This document shows, piece by piece, positions 46,701 through 55,099 of a stretch of 64,000 bases of DNA. The translations under genes were made by a program, and so were the position numbers. The notes beneath the pieces are model-generated. The model was not told the DNA's origin, did not search any database, and saw only the letters and a list, made by a program, of their open reading frames with translations. Source of the stretch: Streptomyces sp. NBC_01689 (GTDB lineage: Bacteria > Actinomycetota > Actinomycetes > Streptomycetales > Streptomycetaceae); contig NZ_CP109592.1 of NCBI RefSeq assembly GCF_036250675.1, forward strand, positions 3,100,001 to 3,164,000. Direction: 5' to 3'. The stretch's first letter is position 1. Every line of letters begins with the position of its first letter.

Positions 46701-47395
46701 GGAGTCGGCAGGTCCCACCGCTGGGCAGCCTGGACAAGCAGTTCCGGATGCACCGGACCATCGCCGAACCGGCCGGCCGCGCCTTCTATCCGAAAGTCCC
46801 CATCGAGAGGGATCCCGACCTGGGGCTACCGAACAGTTTCCTCACCACGCATGCTGGGGCGGACGAACCGCACGGCGTCCGGGCCCCCTGGTTCCTGGAG
46901 GGTCACCCGCTGGTGTGGCTCGATACCACGGGCCAGCCAGGCTGCGCCGATGAGGGGTACTGGACCAACATCGGCGAGGTCGACCTGGTGGACCGGCTCG
47001 TCAGCGACATGCACCCGGCTCCGTCCGACCCGGCGTTGCACGACGAACCTGGCAGCCTCGCCGTCCTCACCCCGTACGCGGCCCAGGTGGCGTTGCTCAA
47101 ACAGCGCGGGTCGCTGCGCAATCGGGTGCACACGGTCCACTCGTTCCAGGGACGTGAGGCCCACCGGGTCGTCGTCTCGCTCGTCAGATCGACAAGGAGG
47201 GGCGATGTTCTGAAGAGCGTCGGACACGTCGGCCAAGCAGAGGTCATCAATGTGCTGATGTCCCGGGCCCGACGACTGCTTGTCATGGTCGGAAGCCTGG
47301 AGCACTTCGCCGAACACGGCGGCCATGACTGGCGCGTGGTGACGGACACCGTGCAGCGGTTCGGCAAGGTCGTCCGCGTGGCCGATTGGGAGTGA
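43733..47395 (+). CDS. protein-kinase-like domain fused to SF1 (Upf1-type) helicase, MkoA-like
   Basis: The 1220-residue protein starts at ATG 43733, with AAGGGGG at 43721-43727; GTG 43730 is an alternative. The N-terminal ~340 residues are a protein-kinase fold: the catalytic loop reads LHRNLTLGALRI, so the HRD Asp is Asn158; YLAPE and DVFGLGVLGFELFCG follow. This suggests a weak or inactive kinase. The helicase has Walker A GPPGTGKT (740-747), motif II LEEAAKAW (908 on, in place of DEAxQ), LIGDHRQLGPH, LDKQFRMH, HSFQGREAHRVVVSLVRS and VLMSRAR. A kinase-SF1 helicase fusion followed by a PLD-like gene is the arrangement I recall for type I Mokosh anti-phage systems. It starts inside the STAND gene end and is followed 2 bp later by the next gene. 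Confidence 0.88.
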   Translation: MSGPGQDTDRYAELIDRLFCRRATASYGPYERLNEPVVVLKDRLMRVRMQTPGDEYETFEMSLFADIHEFAGELWEHEVRSLLRLQALNHPALPEIADGSFDATESIAFTMTKENGDPLDIDWAVSWAQEHQIAAFEQFSVLVDALSQLHGSGILHRNLTLGALRIRTPPHSDAAEHLALSLERFEMSTLIGNLLRAMGSSTQADEAQQSIRQLYLTPPENVELARHLAYLAPETHASLFEGAPSSRRDWDTTDVFGLGVLGFELFCGPIHSCVPAEYAAVAAADDTGLRAALNKLHRAMRSHLANRPKLPDALARVIRSMLEPAPKSRITSYGAARRIEQGWEAVCGVWEDKNENQRPHLVAFMPDESVETIYKQRNWISRSPDDAAGREELKAFFEKELRQAELVRSPNGAFGYATGAREETLREAEWILIGESAVWFCAYFIENPAYRDRQRVCDDMLVIKYLKDRDYAQELVNAHPRRRLSRIELVAYRTGQDMSHHRAGRPSWTQLTDSVSVGVRSRDPKDEEFLKALDFLIDYQAVELNARKYPFVRSEPAAGGAPVNDTPQSTAVLTYNQQRDDERKHRSALLTAYSMDPVRRPHLGDFVADLGSEEEEFIRLDVVGTPARPHFGRDRIQVKVVRRLDPYSVEVRRIGGGAIPPSGWLRPSTDSGSDIQLGRQARARHSLRNLPGLIRALREPLSFDLGRGRYNDVDDSGLEGNAPSVIREMLSLHPFYALQGPPGTGKTTVATHAVSRYLRLEKGARILVSAQSNFALDNLGIRLAEELSDGIDKGQILMLREMPQVGGIDKVDPRLHRHTLEELTRQVVSNIERTLGGGPGHAGALKDVTPSEAALAQEWRERVVPDQVEISDRIKAGANIVLATCSMAATITDTVRDPSDLFDWVLLEEAAKAWPTEVVTPLVLGVRWTLIGDHRQLGPHRESDVRTFLHSLHSHPDPDVKRHYDARDSYLEVLSLFGQLFRTRRERPARSRQVPPLGSLDKQFRMHRTIAEPAGRAFYPKVPIERDPDLGLPNSFLTTHAGADEPHGVRAPWFLEGHPLVWLDTTGQPGCADEGYWTNIGEVDLVDRLVSDMHPAPSDPALHDEPGSLAVLTPYAAQVALLKQRGSLRNRVHTVHSFQGREAHRVVVSLVRSTRRGDVLKSVGHVGQAEVINVLMSRARRLLVMVGSLEHFAEHGGHDWRVVTDTVQRFGKVVRVADWE

Positions 47396-47397
47396 GC

Positions 47398-50300
47398 ATG
47401 ACTCAGGACGTCGAACTCGCCATTCCCTGCAGGCTAGTCACCCTCTCCCTGCTGCTCGGCCCCGAGGGCGGGCTGACCACGCTGGAGGACCTGGTCGCGA
47501 AGGCCATCGCGGCCGGCCGCAGCACCGTCGAGGAACAGGCCGACCTCTTCGTGCTGCCTCGCCGTATCGTCCTCGACGTGGTGCACAGCCTGTGGCGCAA
47601 GGGCCACATCATGGTCGATTTCCACGACGGCACTCTGGAACTGACCGATGGGGCCCGTGAGGTCATCGCCTCGGGAGGCTCACTACAGGACAGCGCCACC
47701 AAGCAGGAGCACCGCCAATTCCTCTTCGAACCGGTCACCGGCCGGGTCTTCCCCGCCGATCACGGTACCCGAAGGCCCTCCGTGGGCAGCCTGCGAGTAC
47801 CACTGCACCAGGTCCTCAGCGAGACCGACCTGCCTGCTGACGAACTGCTGATGGCGGTCCAGACCGCCATCCGTGACGATCGCCGCAGCAGAGGATTCCG
47901 GAAGAACGTCCTCGATGTCGGCTTCCGCAGCCCGGTACTGCGTCCCGCCAGTGAGCTGCGCTGGCTGAGCGCGCAGGCGCAGGTGGCCCTGGACACCGAC
48001 ACGGGGCGGATCTCGGCCCAGCTCCTGGAGCGGGACCAGCCGGGGTGGAACTCCCGCGCCCGTGAGCGGATGCGCCGCCACCTGGCCGACCTCGCCGAGC
48101 AGCAGCCGGACCACGAGTTCGTCCGGGCGCTGCGCGGACGCGCCGGTGTCCAGCTCGTCGCTCCCGCGAGCGCCGAGAGCCTGCTCCAGCGCATGGGCGA
48201 GGCGGTCCACGCCCTGGCGGATGTCGAGCCCGAACAGTGCGGTGTGCGGCAGAAGTTCCTCGCAGATCTCTCTCGTCAGCTCTCCGCACGCATCGCCGAG
48301 ACGGTTAGGGCGAAGGCCTCCGTCGTCGTAGTGGCCCGTGCCGCCGGTCACGAGTGGACGGTCAAAGACCTCATCCAATCCGCCAGGACTCAACTGGTCT
48401 TCTCCGCCCCCGACATCAGCTACGCGGCGCTCAGCGGGCTGCTGCCTGACCTCCGCAAAGCCCTGGCACGCGGGGTGCACCTGGTCTTCCTATGGGGCAG
48501 ACGGGACAGTGACATGCTGCCCAGCCGGGTCAGGACGGCCCTCTTCGACCTGGAGGCCCACCACCCCTCCAGGGTGCTCCTGACCGACCACAGCGCCCGG
48601 ACCGCCGCGTGTGTGGTCGTCCAGGACAACCTGCGCGCCTTCGTCGGCACCCACAGCCCTATCGGTATCGACGTCACCAGGGACAACCGGGGGGAGGTGG
48701 GCATTCTCGTCGAAGGCACCTCGCAGGACGGTCCGGCAGGAACTCCGCAGTGCGTCACGGATCTACTGATCTGGGCCCGAAAGTCCTTCCCGTACTGGCA
48801 GCTCGGTCAGCGCATCCTCATCCAGGACGACTCCTTCGGGCCCGTACCGGAACGACGGCGCTCTGAACCCGTGACCGCAGTGTCGCCCCCTGGCGAAGAA
48901 GAAGCACACATCGAGACACTCCACCACGATGCCGCAGTCCGGACCCTGTGGATGAAGAGCTGGGTGGAACATCACTCGGTACTGGCCGGGGCGCTGCGCC
49001 TCGCCACCGAGGGTGACCCGATCGTCGAGATCCTGGAGGACGGTGCGCCCCGGGACCTCGTCCAGCAGGCCCTGCGCCGTGCGACCCGTCGGCTGGTTCT
49101 GGCGGACGACAGATCCGACGCGCAGTCGGCCGACGAGCGGTTCCTCTCGGCGCTCGGCGACCGACTGGACCACGGAGTCGCGGTCCAGCTGATCCGACCG
49201 GCCGGACGAGGCCAGGAGAGGGCGGTGACTCAGCCGCAACTGAAAGAGCTGATCGGTCGTGGTCTGAAGGTCCGGGACGAGCGGGCCGGGGCCCGAGCCG
49301 CCGTCTGGGACGACGAGGCGATCATCAGCAGTCTGTCGCCGTTGCGCGATCGGCAGCGCACGCTGCGCCCTTCGGAGCGCACAAGCCACGTCGGTGTACA
49401 TGTCCGGGGCGCAGCCGCTGCCACGGCGATCGCTGCCGAACTAGGCGTCCCCGCCGGACTTCGCACTGAGGCGGAGACTTCGGATGCCAGCGCTGAACCG
49501 GGCGGCCGGCTCAGCGGGGCCACCGCCGTCGCCCTGTCTCTCCTGGTCGACGCCGGTGCCGAGCGAGGCAGCGCACGGTACGCGGCGCTCGTCGCGGAAC
49601 GTCTCCGTCAGGTCGACGACCTCTGGGGCGTCCTGAAGGCATGGCGGGACAATGTCCGCCCCGAGGACATGCGGCCGGTGATCGCAGCAGCACTGCTCCA
49701 GGAGCGGGAGAGCCGGGACGAGAACTGGTGCCACTGGGCGAACTGGCTCGTCGCAGACGCCTGGGACCGACGCGCGTTCGTCGAGGCGGCCTTACTGGGC
49801 AGTCTGCTCCGAGGCGCCGAAGGGACCCTGCACCCGGCGGCCTGTACGGCGGCCGCGGCCATCGAGACCGGACCTCTGGGCCCGATCCTGTCCGAGGCGG
49901 CCCTGGAGCTGTCCTACGGCGAGCCGCACGCTCGGGCGGTGGGCGCGGCGGCCGGCCTCGCGGAGACGCTGCTGCAGAGTGTTCCCGACGGCGGCCTCGA
50001 CGCGCTCGCGCTCCTCGGAGAAGCGCTGCCGGCCTCGTGGCGGGAACTGGCCGCGGCCGCCGAGCGTCACCGAGAAGCGGGCAACGGGCCCGTACCGCTC
50101 GCTCTGCTCGCCTCCGAGCTCGCTCGCATGACGGAGATCAGCGAGACGGCCGAGCAGTGGGAGGAATTGGTCGAGCGGATCGAGCGGATGGAGCAATTGC
50201 ATCGCTTCACCTTCGATTCCGGCAAGTTCCTGCACCGGGAGCTGTTCTCAAGGGGCGGGATGCTGACGGCGATTCGGGCCGCGGCGCGAGGCGGTGCCGA

Positions 50301-50679
50301 GGACTGCGCTCGAATGCAGGACTCATTGCCCGTTCATGTCCGCCGTCATCTGAACCAGATCGTGGCCGACGGTGGACGGCCCGAGATCCAGTGGGGCAAC
50401 CAGCGGACCTTCCTCCAGAGCATCGAGGAGATCGTTCGCCAGGCCCGGTCCATTGCTCCGATGCCGAACGGATCGGGTCCCGCTGTCACGACTGCCCCTG
50501 AAGTGACCGCCTGCGCGGAACTGACGGAACTGATCGCAGACAGATGGGACGCACTGTTCAGCGACGCCAACGGCCTTGGCCGCCCTCACGCATCACCGCT
50601 GCTGGGCTTGCTGGAACGGCTCGACCCGCTTGCCCGGTGGCAGCGGTCGCAGCGCCGAAGGAGGACCGAACACCGATGA
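47398..50679 (+). CDS. winged-helix / PLD-like protein, MkoB-like
   Basis: The 1093-residue protein starts at ATG 47398, with GGGAG at 47388-47392 and a 2-bp gap to the previous stop. Residues ~1-110 look like a winged-helix domain with an extended hinge (LVTLSLLLGPEG...LEDLVAKAI...IVLDVVHSLWRKGHIMVD). Two degenerate phospholipase-D-like modules follow: the first around 320-440 with TDHSART...VVVQDNLRAFVGTHSPIG (His398, Asp410), the second around 570-690. The canonical HxKx4D is not preserved, so nuclease activity is doubtful. The last ~400 residues are helical. One TTA leucine codon occurs at residue 799 (base 49792). It overlaps the GHKL gene by 4 bp. It fits the PLD partner of Mokosh-type helicases; function is inferred. 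Confidence 0.8.
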   Translation: MTQDVELAIPCRLVTLSLLLGPEGGLTTLEDLVAKAIAAGRSTVEEQADLFVLPRRIVLDVVHSLWRKGHIMVDFHDGTLELTDGAREVIASGGSLQDSATKQEHRQFLFEPVTGRVFPADHGTRRPSVGSLRVPLHQVLSETDLPADELLMAVQTAIRDDRRSRGFRKNVLDVGFRSPVLRPASELRWLSAQAQVALDTDTGRISAQLLERDQPGWNSRARERMRRHLADLAEQQPDHEFVRALRGRAGVQLVAPASAESLLQRMGEAVHALADVEPEQCGVRQKFLADLSRQLSARIAETVRAKASVVVVARAAGHEWTVKDLIQSARTQLVFSAPDISYAALSGLLPDLRKALARGVHLVFLWGRRDSDMLPSRVRTALFDLEAHHPSRVLLTDHSARTAACVVVQDNLRAFVGTHSPIGIDVTRDNRGEVGILVEGTSQDGPAGTPQCVTDLLIWARKSFPYWQLGQRILIQDDSFGPVPERRRSEPVTAVSPPGEEEAHIETLHHDAAVRTLWMKSWVEHHSVLAGALRLATEGDPIVEILEDGAPRDLVQQALRRATRRLVLADDRSDAQSADERFLSALGDRLDHGVAVQLIRPAGRGQERAVTQPQLKELIGRGLKVRDERAGARAAVWDDEAIISSLSPLRDRQRTLRPSERTSHVGVHVRGAAAATAIAAELGVPAGLRTEAETSDASAEPGGRLSGATAVALSLLVDAGAERGSARYAALVAERLRQVDDLWGVLKAWRDNVRPEDMRPVIAAALLQERESRDENWCHWANWLVADAWDRRAFVEAALLGSLLRGAEGTLHPAACTAAAAIETGPLGPILSEAALELSYGEPHARAVGAAAGLAETLLQSVPDGGLDALALLGEALPASWRELAAAAERHREAGNGPVPLALLASELARMTEISETAEQWEELVERIERMEQLHRFTFDSGKFLHRELFSRGGMLTAIRAAARGGAEDCARMQDSLPVHVRRHLNQIVADGGRPEIQWGNQRTFLQSIEEIVRQARSIAPMPNGSGPAVTTAPEVTACAELTELIADRWDALFSDANGLGRPHASPLLGLLERLDPLARWQRSQRRRRTEHR

Positions 50680-53108
50680 CCGACACCGACGACCCCCTGC
50701 GCGGGCTCCTAGCCGAGTGGCCAGGGCGGTTCCGTTTTCCGGGCCTAATGCTGGCTTTCTCCGATGGGCAGCTTGCCTCATTGGAGCAACTGGCCCTCGC
50801 AGGTTTGGAGGGCATCGCCGCGGATCACGACGAGTACCGGGCCTGTGCGGGGCTGATCTCGGACGGTGAGTTCCTGGTCGCCGAGGAGGCGATCTCGGAG
50901 TGCCGTGCGCTGGAGACCTCCCAGATCGAGGATCTGCGAAAGCGGCTGAGTCGCCGCAGGGCCGAGTGTCTGCAAAGCCTTCTTGGACGGGTGCAGCGTC
51001 TTGTGGACCGGGCTAGCGCAGCCGATGTGGCCGTCGTACCGGAGCAGGACGCGCTCACTGCGCTGTGTACGCGATCGTGGTCGCGGGTGGAGGAGCGTCT
51101 GCTGGTCGAAGAGCAAGTGCTTGAGCGCGCCCTGGACGAAAAGCGGGACAGTTTGCGGCAGCGGTACGAAAAATCGGTCGTACAGGACGGGGAGACGGAC
51201 CTCGGGAGCACTGTCGCCGCGCTCCTGAAGACCGGTCATCTACGCGCCGTGGAACTGATGCTCACCGATGGCGCCATTTCACGCCCAGGCCCGGAGGGCG
51301 TACCGCCGCTGCGTGGCTGGGCAAGGTCGGCAGAGACTCCTCATGAGATTCTTCGGTGGCATCTCAACCCGCTCCTCAGGCCCACGGGTTACGTCCGCTG
51401 GAAACCTGTGGACGAGCAGGGTCAGGAGTTGTTGGAGGCCTTCGACGCGCTCGGCAACAACAACGAATCGACAGCCGCCCAGTTCGCTTGCGCGCTCACC
51501 CGGTTCCTGAGCGGGCAGGACCGTCCGGCACCGGCGGTGCACCGCGTCGAGGGCGGATATCTCACGACGATCACGGGGGTGTTCGCCGCGGCGGAGACAG
51601 CACGGTTCCGGCCCACCGGAAGTGTGGAGCTCTTCGTCGCCGCTCCGGAGGCGAAGGAGTACCCGGACCTCGACCTGCGCCAGCCCTATATCGCGGTGGG
51701 CCACTCACTACAGGCGTCCGACTCGTCCGAGCGAACCACCTGCGCAGTACTCGACCTGGGGCACCTCGTCGAGCTGGTCACCCTGAGCTCGCGGGTACCC
51801 ATTCAAGTACTCAGGGTGCTGGGGCGGCAGTGGCCCCTCGACGTCTTCACCGGAGGTTCGGCCACATCGCTAGAGGCCCTTCTCGGCAACGAGCCCGGCG
51901 AACGGTGGCATGTCCTGCGCTGGATCGTCGATCTTGCCGGATTGGGCGATCTGACGACGGCCGACGCCCTGCTGTTCCAGGCTGGCCCTGACTTGGCGCT
52001 GCTCCATCTGTTTCTGGAGTTCCTGGCGCTCCCCAAGGCTGCGGTGCGGTCGGAGCTCGATGCCTACGGCGTCGTACGGGACTGGGCCCGGGATCCGTCA
52101 TTCGCCCGAACCCTCGAAAGTGCGGCCCTCACCCCAATCGCCGACTCTCCGGGTGCCCGGGTCGCCTTCTGGGCCGCCCTTTCCGCCGCCGTTCCGGGGC
52201 AGCCGGTCACGCTCGACGAGATTCTGCTGTGTGCGGCATCTGTCGCCGGTGGCGATATGCCCGACGACGACCTCGAGCCAGAGATCCGGCAGGGTCTGGC
52301 CCAGTTGGCGGCGCTGCCGCTGGTGGTCGGAGCAACCAGCGGCGAGGTACGTTTTCACCGCTGCGGAGTCCTGCTCATCCTAGGTGGCGACGCCGACCGC
52401 CGACTGCAGAAGGCGCTCCTCCAACTGGCGGAGGAGAGCGCATCGTCTCGGGCCGGCCTCGGTGAGGTCCTCCGACCCGGCGACTGGCGGCTGTACCGGC
52501 ATCTCCTGCGCCCGGAACTGCGAAGGTACGAGGAACTGGCCGCGACCGCAGCCGCCCCCGTCGAGGAACTACTGGCGGCGTCCCGGGGCCTGGCCGCCAT
52601 GACGGGTGAGCCTCCGTCTGCAGTCCCGGTGGACGGCGACAGCGATCTCGCGGCGACCCTTCTGGAGATGCGGGAGTCCTTCACCGCTCACTACCCGCAG
52701 GTGACACTAGATGTCCACGGCCCGGACAGCGCCCCGGTGGCCATCTCCCCTGCCGGACTCCGGGTAATCCTGTACGAGGTGCTCACCAATGCGGCTGAGG
52801 CTGCGGAGGACAACGGCGAACAAATCGTCCGGGCGACGGTCACCCCGGCGGGCACGGAGTTCGTCGTAGACATCCAGGACAGCGGGAAGGGTCTGCCGTA
52901 CCCGGAGGGCTCCGAGTACCGAGTGTTCCGCGACGGCGAGTCCACCCGGGGCCCGGACCGGGGCCACGGTCTGCACATCGCGCGACGGCTGGCTCGCAAA
53001 GTCGACGGCGACCTCAGCGTCCGAGCGCGCGCCCTGGCCCACCCCGTGTTGCGGGGCGCGCATTTCCAGCTGTTGCTCCCCGTGGCCATCGGAGAACCTG
53101 GGCGGTGA
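50676..53108 (+). CDS. large protein with C-terminal GHKL (histidine-kinase-type) ATPase domain
   Basis: The 810-residue protein starts at ATG 50676, overlapping the previous stop (ATGA). Residues ~60-190 are helical and probably coiled coil (RRRAECLQSLLGRVQRL, VEEQVLERALDEKRDSLRQ). The middle ~400 residues form a family I do not recognise. The last ~130 residues are a HATPase_c domain: N-box EVLTNAAEAAEDN (Glu701, Asn705), G1 box DSGKGLP (Asp735) and G2 GHGLHIARRL. There is no H-box upstream, so it is not a classical histidine kinase; GHKL proteins of defence operons (MORC/Hsp90-type) are the nearer comparison. It ends the accessory operon and may couple ATP binding to complex assembly. Confidence 0.82.
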   Translation: MTDTDDPLRGLLAEWPGRFRFPGLMLAFSDGQLASLEQLALAGLEGIAADHDEYRACAGLISDGEFLVAEEAISECRALETSQIEDLRKRLSRRRAECLQSLLGRVQRLVDRASAADVAVVPEQDALTALCTRSWSRVEERLLVEEQVLERALDEKRDSLRQRYEKSVVQDGETDLGSTVAALLKTGHLRAVELMLTDGAISRPGPEGVPPLRGWARSAETPHEILRWHLNPLLRPTGYVRWKPVDEQGQELLEAFDALGNNNESTAAQFACALTRFLSGQDRPAPAVHRVEGGYLTTITGVFAAAETARFRPTGSVELFVAAPEAKEYPDLDLRQPYIAVGHSLQASDSSERTTCAVLDLGHLVELVTLSSRVPIQVLRVLGRQWPLDVFTGGSATSLEALLGNEPGERWHVLRWIVDLAGLGDLTTADALLFQAGPDLALLHLFLEFLALPKAAVRSELDAYGVVRDWARDPSFARTLESAALTPIADSPGARVAFWAALSAAVPGQPVTLDEILLCAASVAGGDMPDDDLEPEIRQGLAQLAALPLVVGATSGEVRFHRCGVLLILGGDADRRLQKALLQLAEESASSRAGLGEVLRPGDWRLYRHLLRPELRRYEELAATAAAPVEELLAASRGLAAMTGEPPSAVPVDGDSDLAATLLEMRESFTAHYPQVTLDVHGPDSAPVAISPAGLRVILYEVLTNAAEAAEDNGEQIVRATVTPAGTEFVVDIQDSGKGLPYPEGSEYRVFRDGESTRGPDRGHGLHIARRLARKVDGDLSVRARALAHPVLRGAHFQLLLPVAIGEPGR

Positions 53109-53631
53109 ACCTTCTGTCACATCCCGGCTGTCACACCAGATCGTTCCGGAGATCTCGTCGTCCCACAGCAGGCGGCCGGCCGCGGAGAGCAACCCCGCGC
53201 TCTTGGTCCTCCACCGCGGTTGCGGTCGTCGGCGACACCTGGACTGCAAGCCATCATGGCCCCTGTGCGCGGCATGGTTCCTCAGCCCACCAGAACCGCT
53301 CGATGACGTACGGGGGTTGGGGTCGCCGGTCACGAACGTGGTGAACGCCGAACATCTAACCACCGCTTGCCCAGGCCGCGCGTGCCGGAATCGGTCCGGA
53401 TTCGGTCATCGAGCGCGGGCTCGGCAACCGCCAACTACCCCCTGGCGCCATCGACATGAAGTGACGCGCACGGAGGGGAACTGGTCACTGCAGCGGCTGA
53501 GCCGACGAAGCATGCGACGGGTTCCGAGCAGGCGGTGTCCCTGTAACCAGGCGCTTCACCTGGTCCGCGACGAACCCGTAGCCGGTCCACCGGTGCCGTC
53601 GGCCGAGTCGGAGAGACTGCGGCTCGGCAGG
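53109..53631. other. 523-bp convergent intergenic region
   Basis: It lies between the end of the accessory operon (plus) and the end of the RNA methylase gene (minus). No gene with good coding signature or ribosome site was seen on either strand, and no tRNA-like fold or integration-site repeat was recognised. The only structure is a weak 6-bp inverted repeat at 53602-53628. It may be the right junction of an inserted island. Confidence 0.5.
53602..53628 (-). terminator. weak hairpin after the RNA methylase gene
   Basis: GCCGAG (53602-53607) and CTCGGC (53623-53628) can pair, with a 15-base loop, just downstream of the minus-strand methylase stop. The stem is short, so the call is tentative. 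Confidence 0.3.
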
Positions 53632-54960
53632 TCAGGCCCCCTTGGCCACCGGCTCCAGAATCGCCACGCACTCCACGTGATGCGTCATCGGGAACAGATC
53701 GAACGCCCGCAGCGTCCGCACCTTGTATCCGCCGTCGCGGAAGTAGGCCAGGTCGCGGGCGAGGGCCGCCGGGTCGCAGGCCACGTAGGCGATGCGGCGG
53801 GCGCCCAGGGCCGACAGCTGCTCGACCGTCTTCTTGCCGGCGCCCGCTCGGGGCGGGTCGAGGACGATGAGGTCGACCTCGGTGATGCCGGTGCGCGGGA
53901 GGACCGCCTCGACCTTGCCCTGCTCGATGCGGACGCGGTCGAAGGCGGCGAGGTTGTGACGGGCGTCCTCGACCGCGCGCTTGCCGGACTCGATGCCGAG
54001 GACCGCGCCCTTGTCGCCCAGGCGGTCGGCGAGGGCGCCGGCGAAGAGGCCGACGCCGCAGTACAGGTCGAGGGCCATGTCGCCCTTGCGCGGCAGCAGA
54101 CCCTGCATGACGGCCTTCACGAGGGTGTCGGCGGCCATCGGGTGGACCTGCCAGAAACCGCCGCTGCCCACCCGGTAGGTACGGCCGTCGGCCCGCTCGC
54201 GCACGAACGCGCGGCCGTGCACGCGGTGGATGCCGCCGTCCTTCTCCTCGACGCGCATGACCGAGACGGGCCGGTCGAGTTCGACCAGGGGCAGGCGGGC
54301 TCCGGGCCGGGGCTCCAGGATGACCATGCGGTCCTGGGATCCGGTCGCGGCGATCACGTCGACGGACTCCATGCCGGACCAGTCACGGTTCTCGATGCCC
54401 AGCTCGCTGACGCCCGGTGCCGCGATCATGCAGTGCTCGACGGGCTCGACCTCGTGCGAGCGGTGGCGGCGCAGTCCGGCGTTGCCGTCCGCGTCGACGG
54501 CGTACTGGACGCGGGTGCGCCAGGCCGGGACCTCGCCGGCCGGCAGCTTGTCGCCCTCGGCGGGCATCACGGTGCCGTCCCAGCCGGCCTCCTCGGGGGT
54601 GAGCCCCGCGAGACGCTGCAGCTGTTCGGCGACGACCTCGCCCTTGAGGCGGCGCTGCGCGCCCGGCTTGGCGTGCTGCCAGTCACAGCCTCCGCAGCGG
54701 CCGGGGCCGGCGTACGGGCAGGGCGCCTCGACGCGGTCCTTCGAGGCCTCCAGGATCTCGACGGCGTCGGCCCGCAGGAAGCGCGCGCCCTCCTCGCCCT
54801 CCGTCACGCGTGCGACGACGCGCTCACCGGGCAGGGCGTGCCGGACGAAGAGGACCTGGCCCTCGGTCGTACGGGCGATGCAGTGCCCGCCGTGCGCGAC
54901 GGGGCCGATCTCCACCTCGTACTCGTCCCCCACCAGCGACTTCTTCGGTTCTGCCTGCAT
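53632..54960 (-). CDS. class I SAM-dependent RNA m5U methyltransferase (TrmA/RumA-like)
   Basis: The 442-residue protein begins MQAEPKKSLVGDEYEVEIG at 54960; longer in-frame starts exist but this ATG opens the conserved TRAM domain. A Cys cluster CPYAGPGRCGGCDWQH matches the iron-sulphur site of RumA-type enzymes. SAM motifs include VGSGGFWQVHP, ALDLYCGVGLFAGALA and VLDPPRAGAGK; the catalytic Cys is in YVACDPAALARDL. The family makes 5-methyluridine in 23S rRNA or tRNA. It is in the core block and probably co-transcribed with the upstream APC gene (139-bp gap). It is not functionally linked to the accessory operon. Confidence 0.93.
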   Translation of the reverse strand: MQAEPKKSLVGDEYEVEIGPVAHGGHCIARTTEGQVLFVRHALPGERVVARVTEGEEGARFLRADAVEILEASKDRVEAPCPYAGPGRCGGCDWQHAKPGAQRRLKGEVVAEQLQRLAGLTPEEAGWDGTVMPAEGDKLPAGEVPAWRTRVQYAVDADGNAGLRRHRSHEVEPVEHCMIAAPGVSELGIENRDWSGMESVDVIAATGSQDRMVILEPRPGARLPLVELDRPVSVMRVEEKDGGIHRVHGRAFVRERADGRTYRVGSGGFWQVHPMAADTLVKAVMQGLLPRKGDMALDLYCGVGLFAGALADRLGDKGAVLGIESGKRAVEDARHNLAAFDRVRIEQGKVEAVLPRTGITEVDLIVLDPPRAGAGKKTVEQLSALGARRIAYVACDPAALARDLAYFRDGGYKVRTLRAFDLFPMTHHVECVAILEPVAKGA

Positions 54961-55099
54961 GGCGGGGTGACTCCAGGTGCGAAAGAGGGGTGAGAGGGAG
55001 GATGCGAACAGGTGTCCCGGCCGGGCCCGTGGGCGGGAGCGGCCGGACAACAGCCCACCAGTCTACGTGGACGGTGCCCGGCCGTTCGACACGAGAGCG

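Noticed and set aside
53109..53631. tRNA or integration attachment site at the edge of the accessory block
   Set aside because: No cloverleaf-like sequence, CCA end or flanking direct repeat was seen by eye.
53203..54993. Long plus-strand open frame opposite the RNA methylase gene
   Set aside because: It is antisense to a clearly conserved minus-strand gene, has no ribosome site or family motifs, and reflects G+C-rich codon bias.
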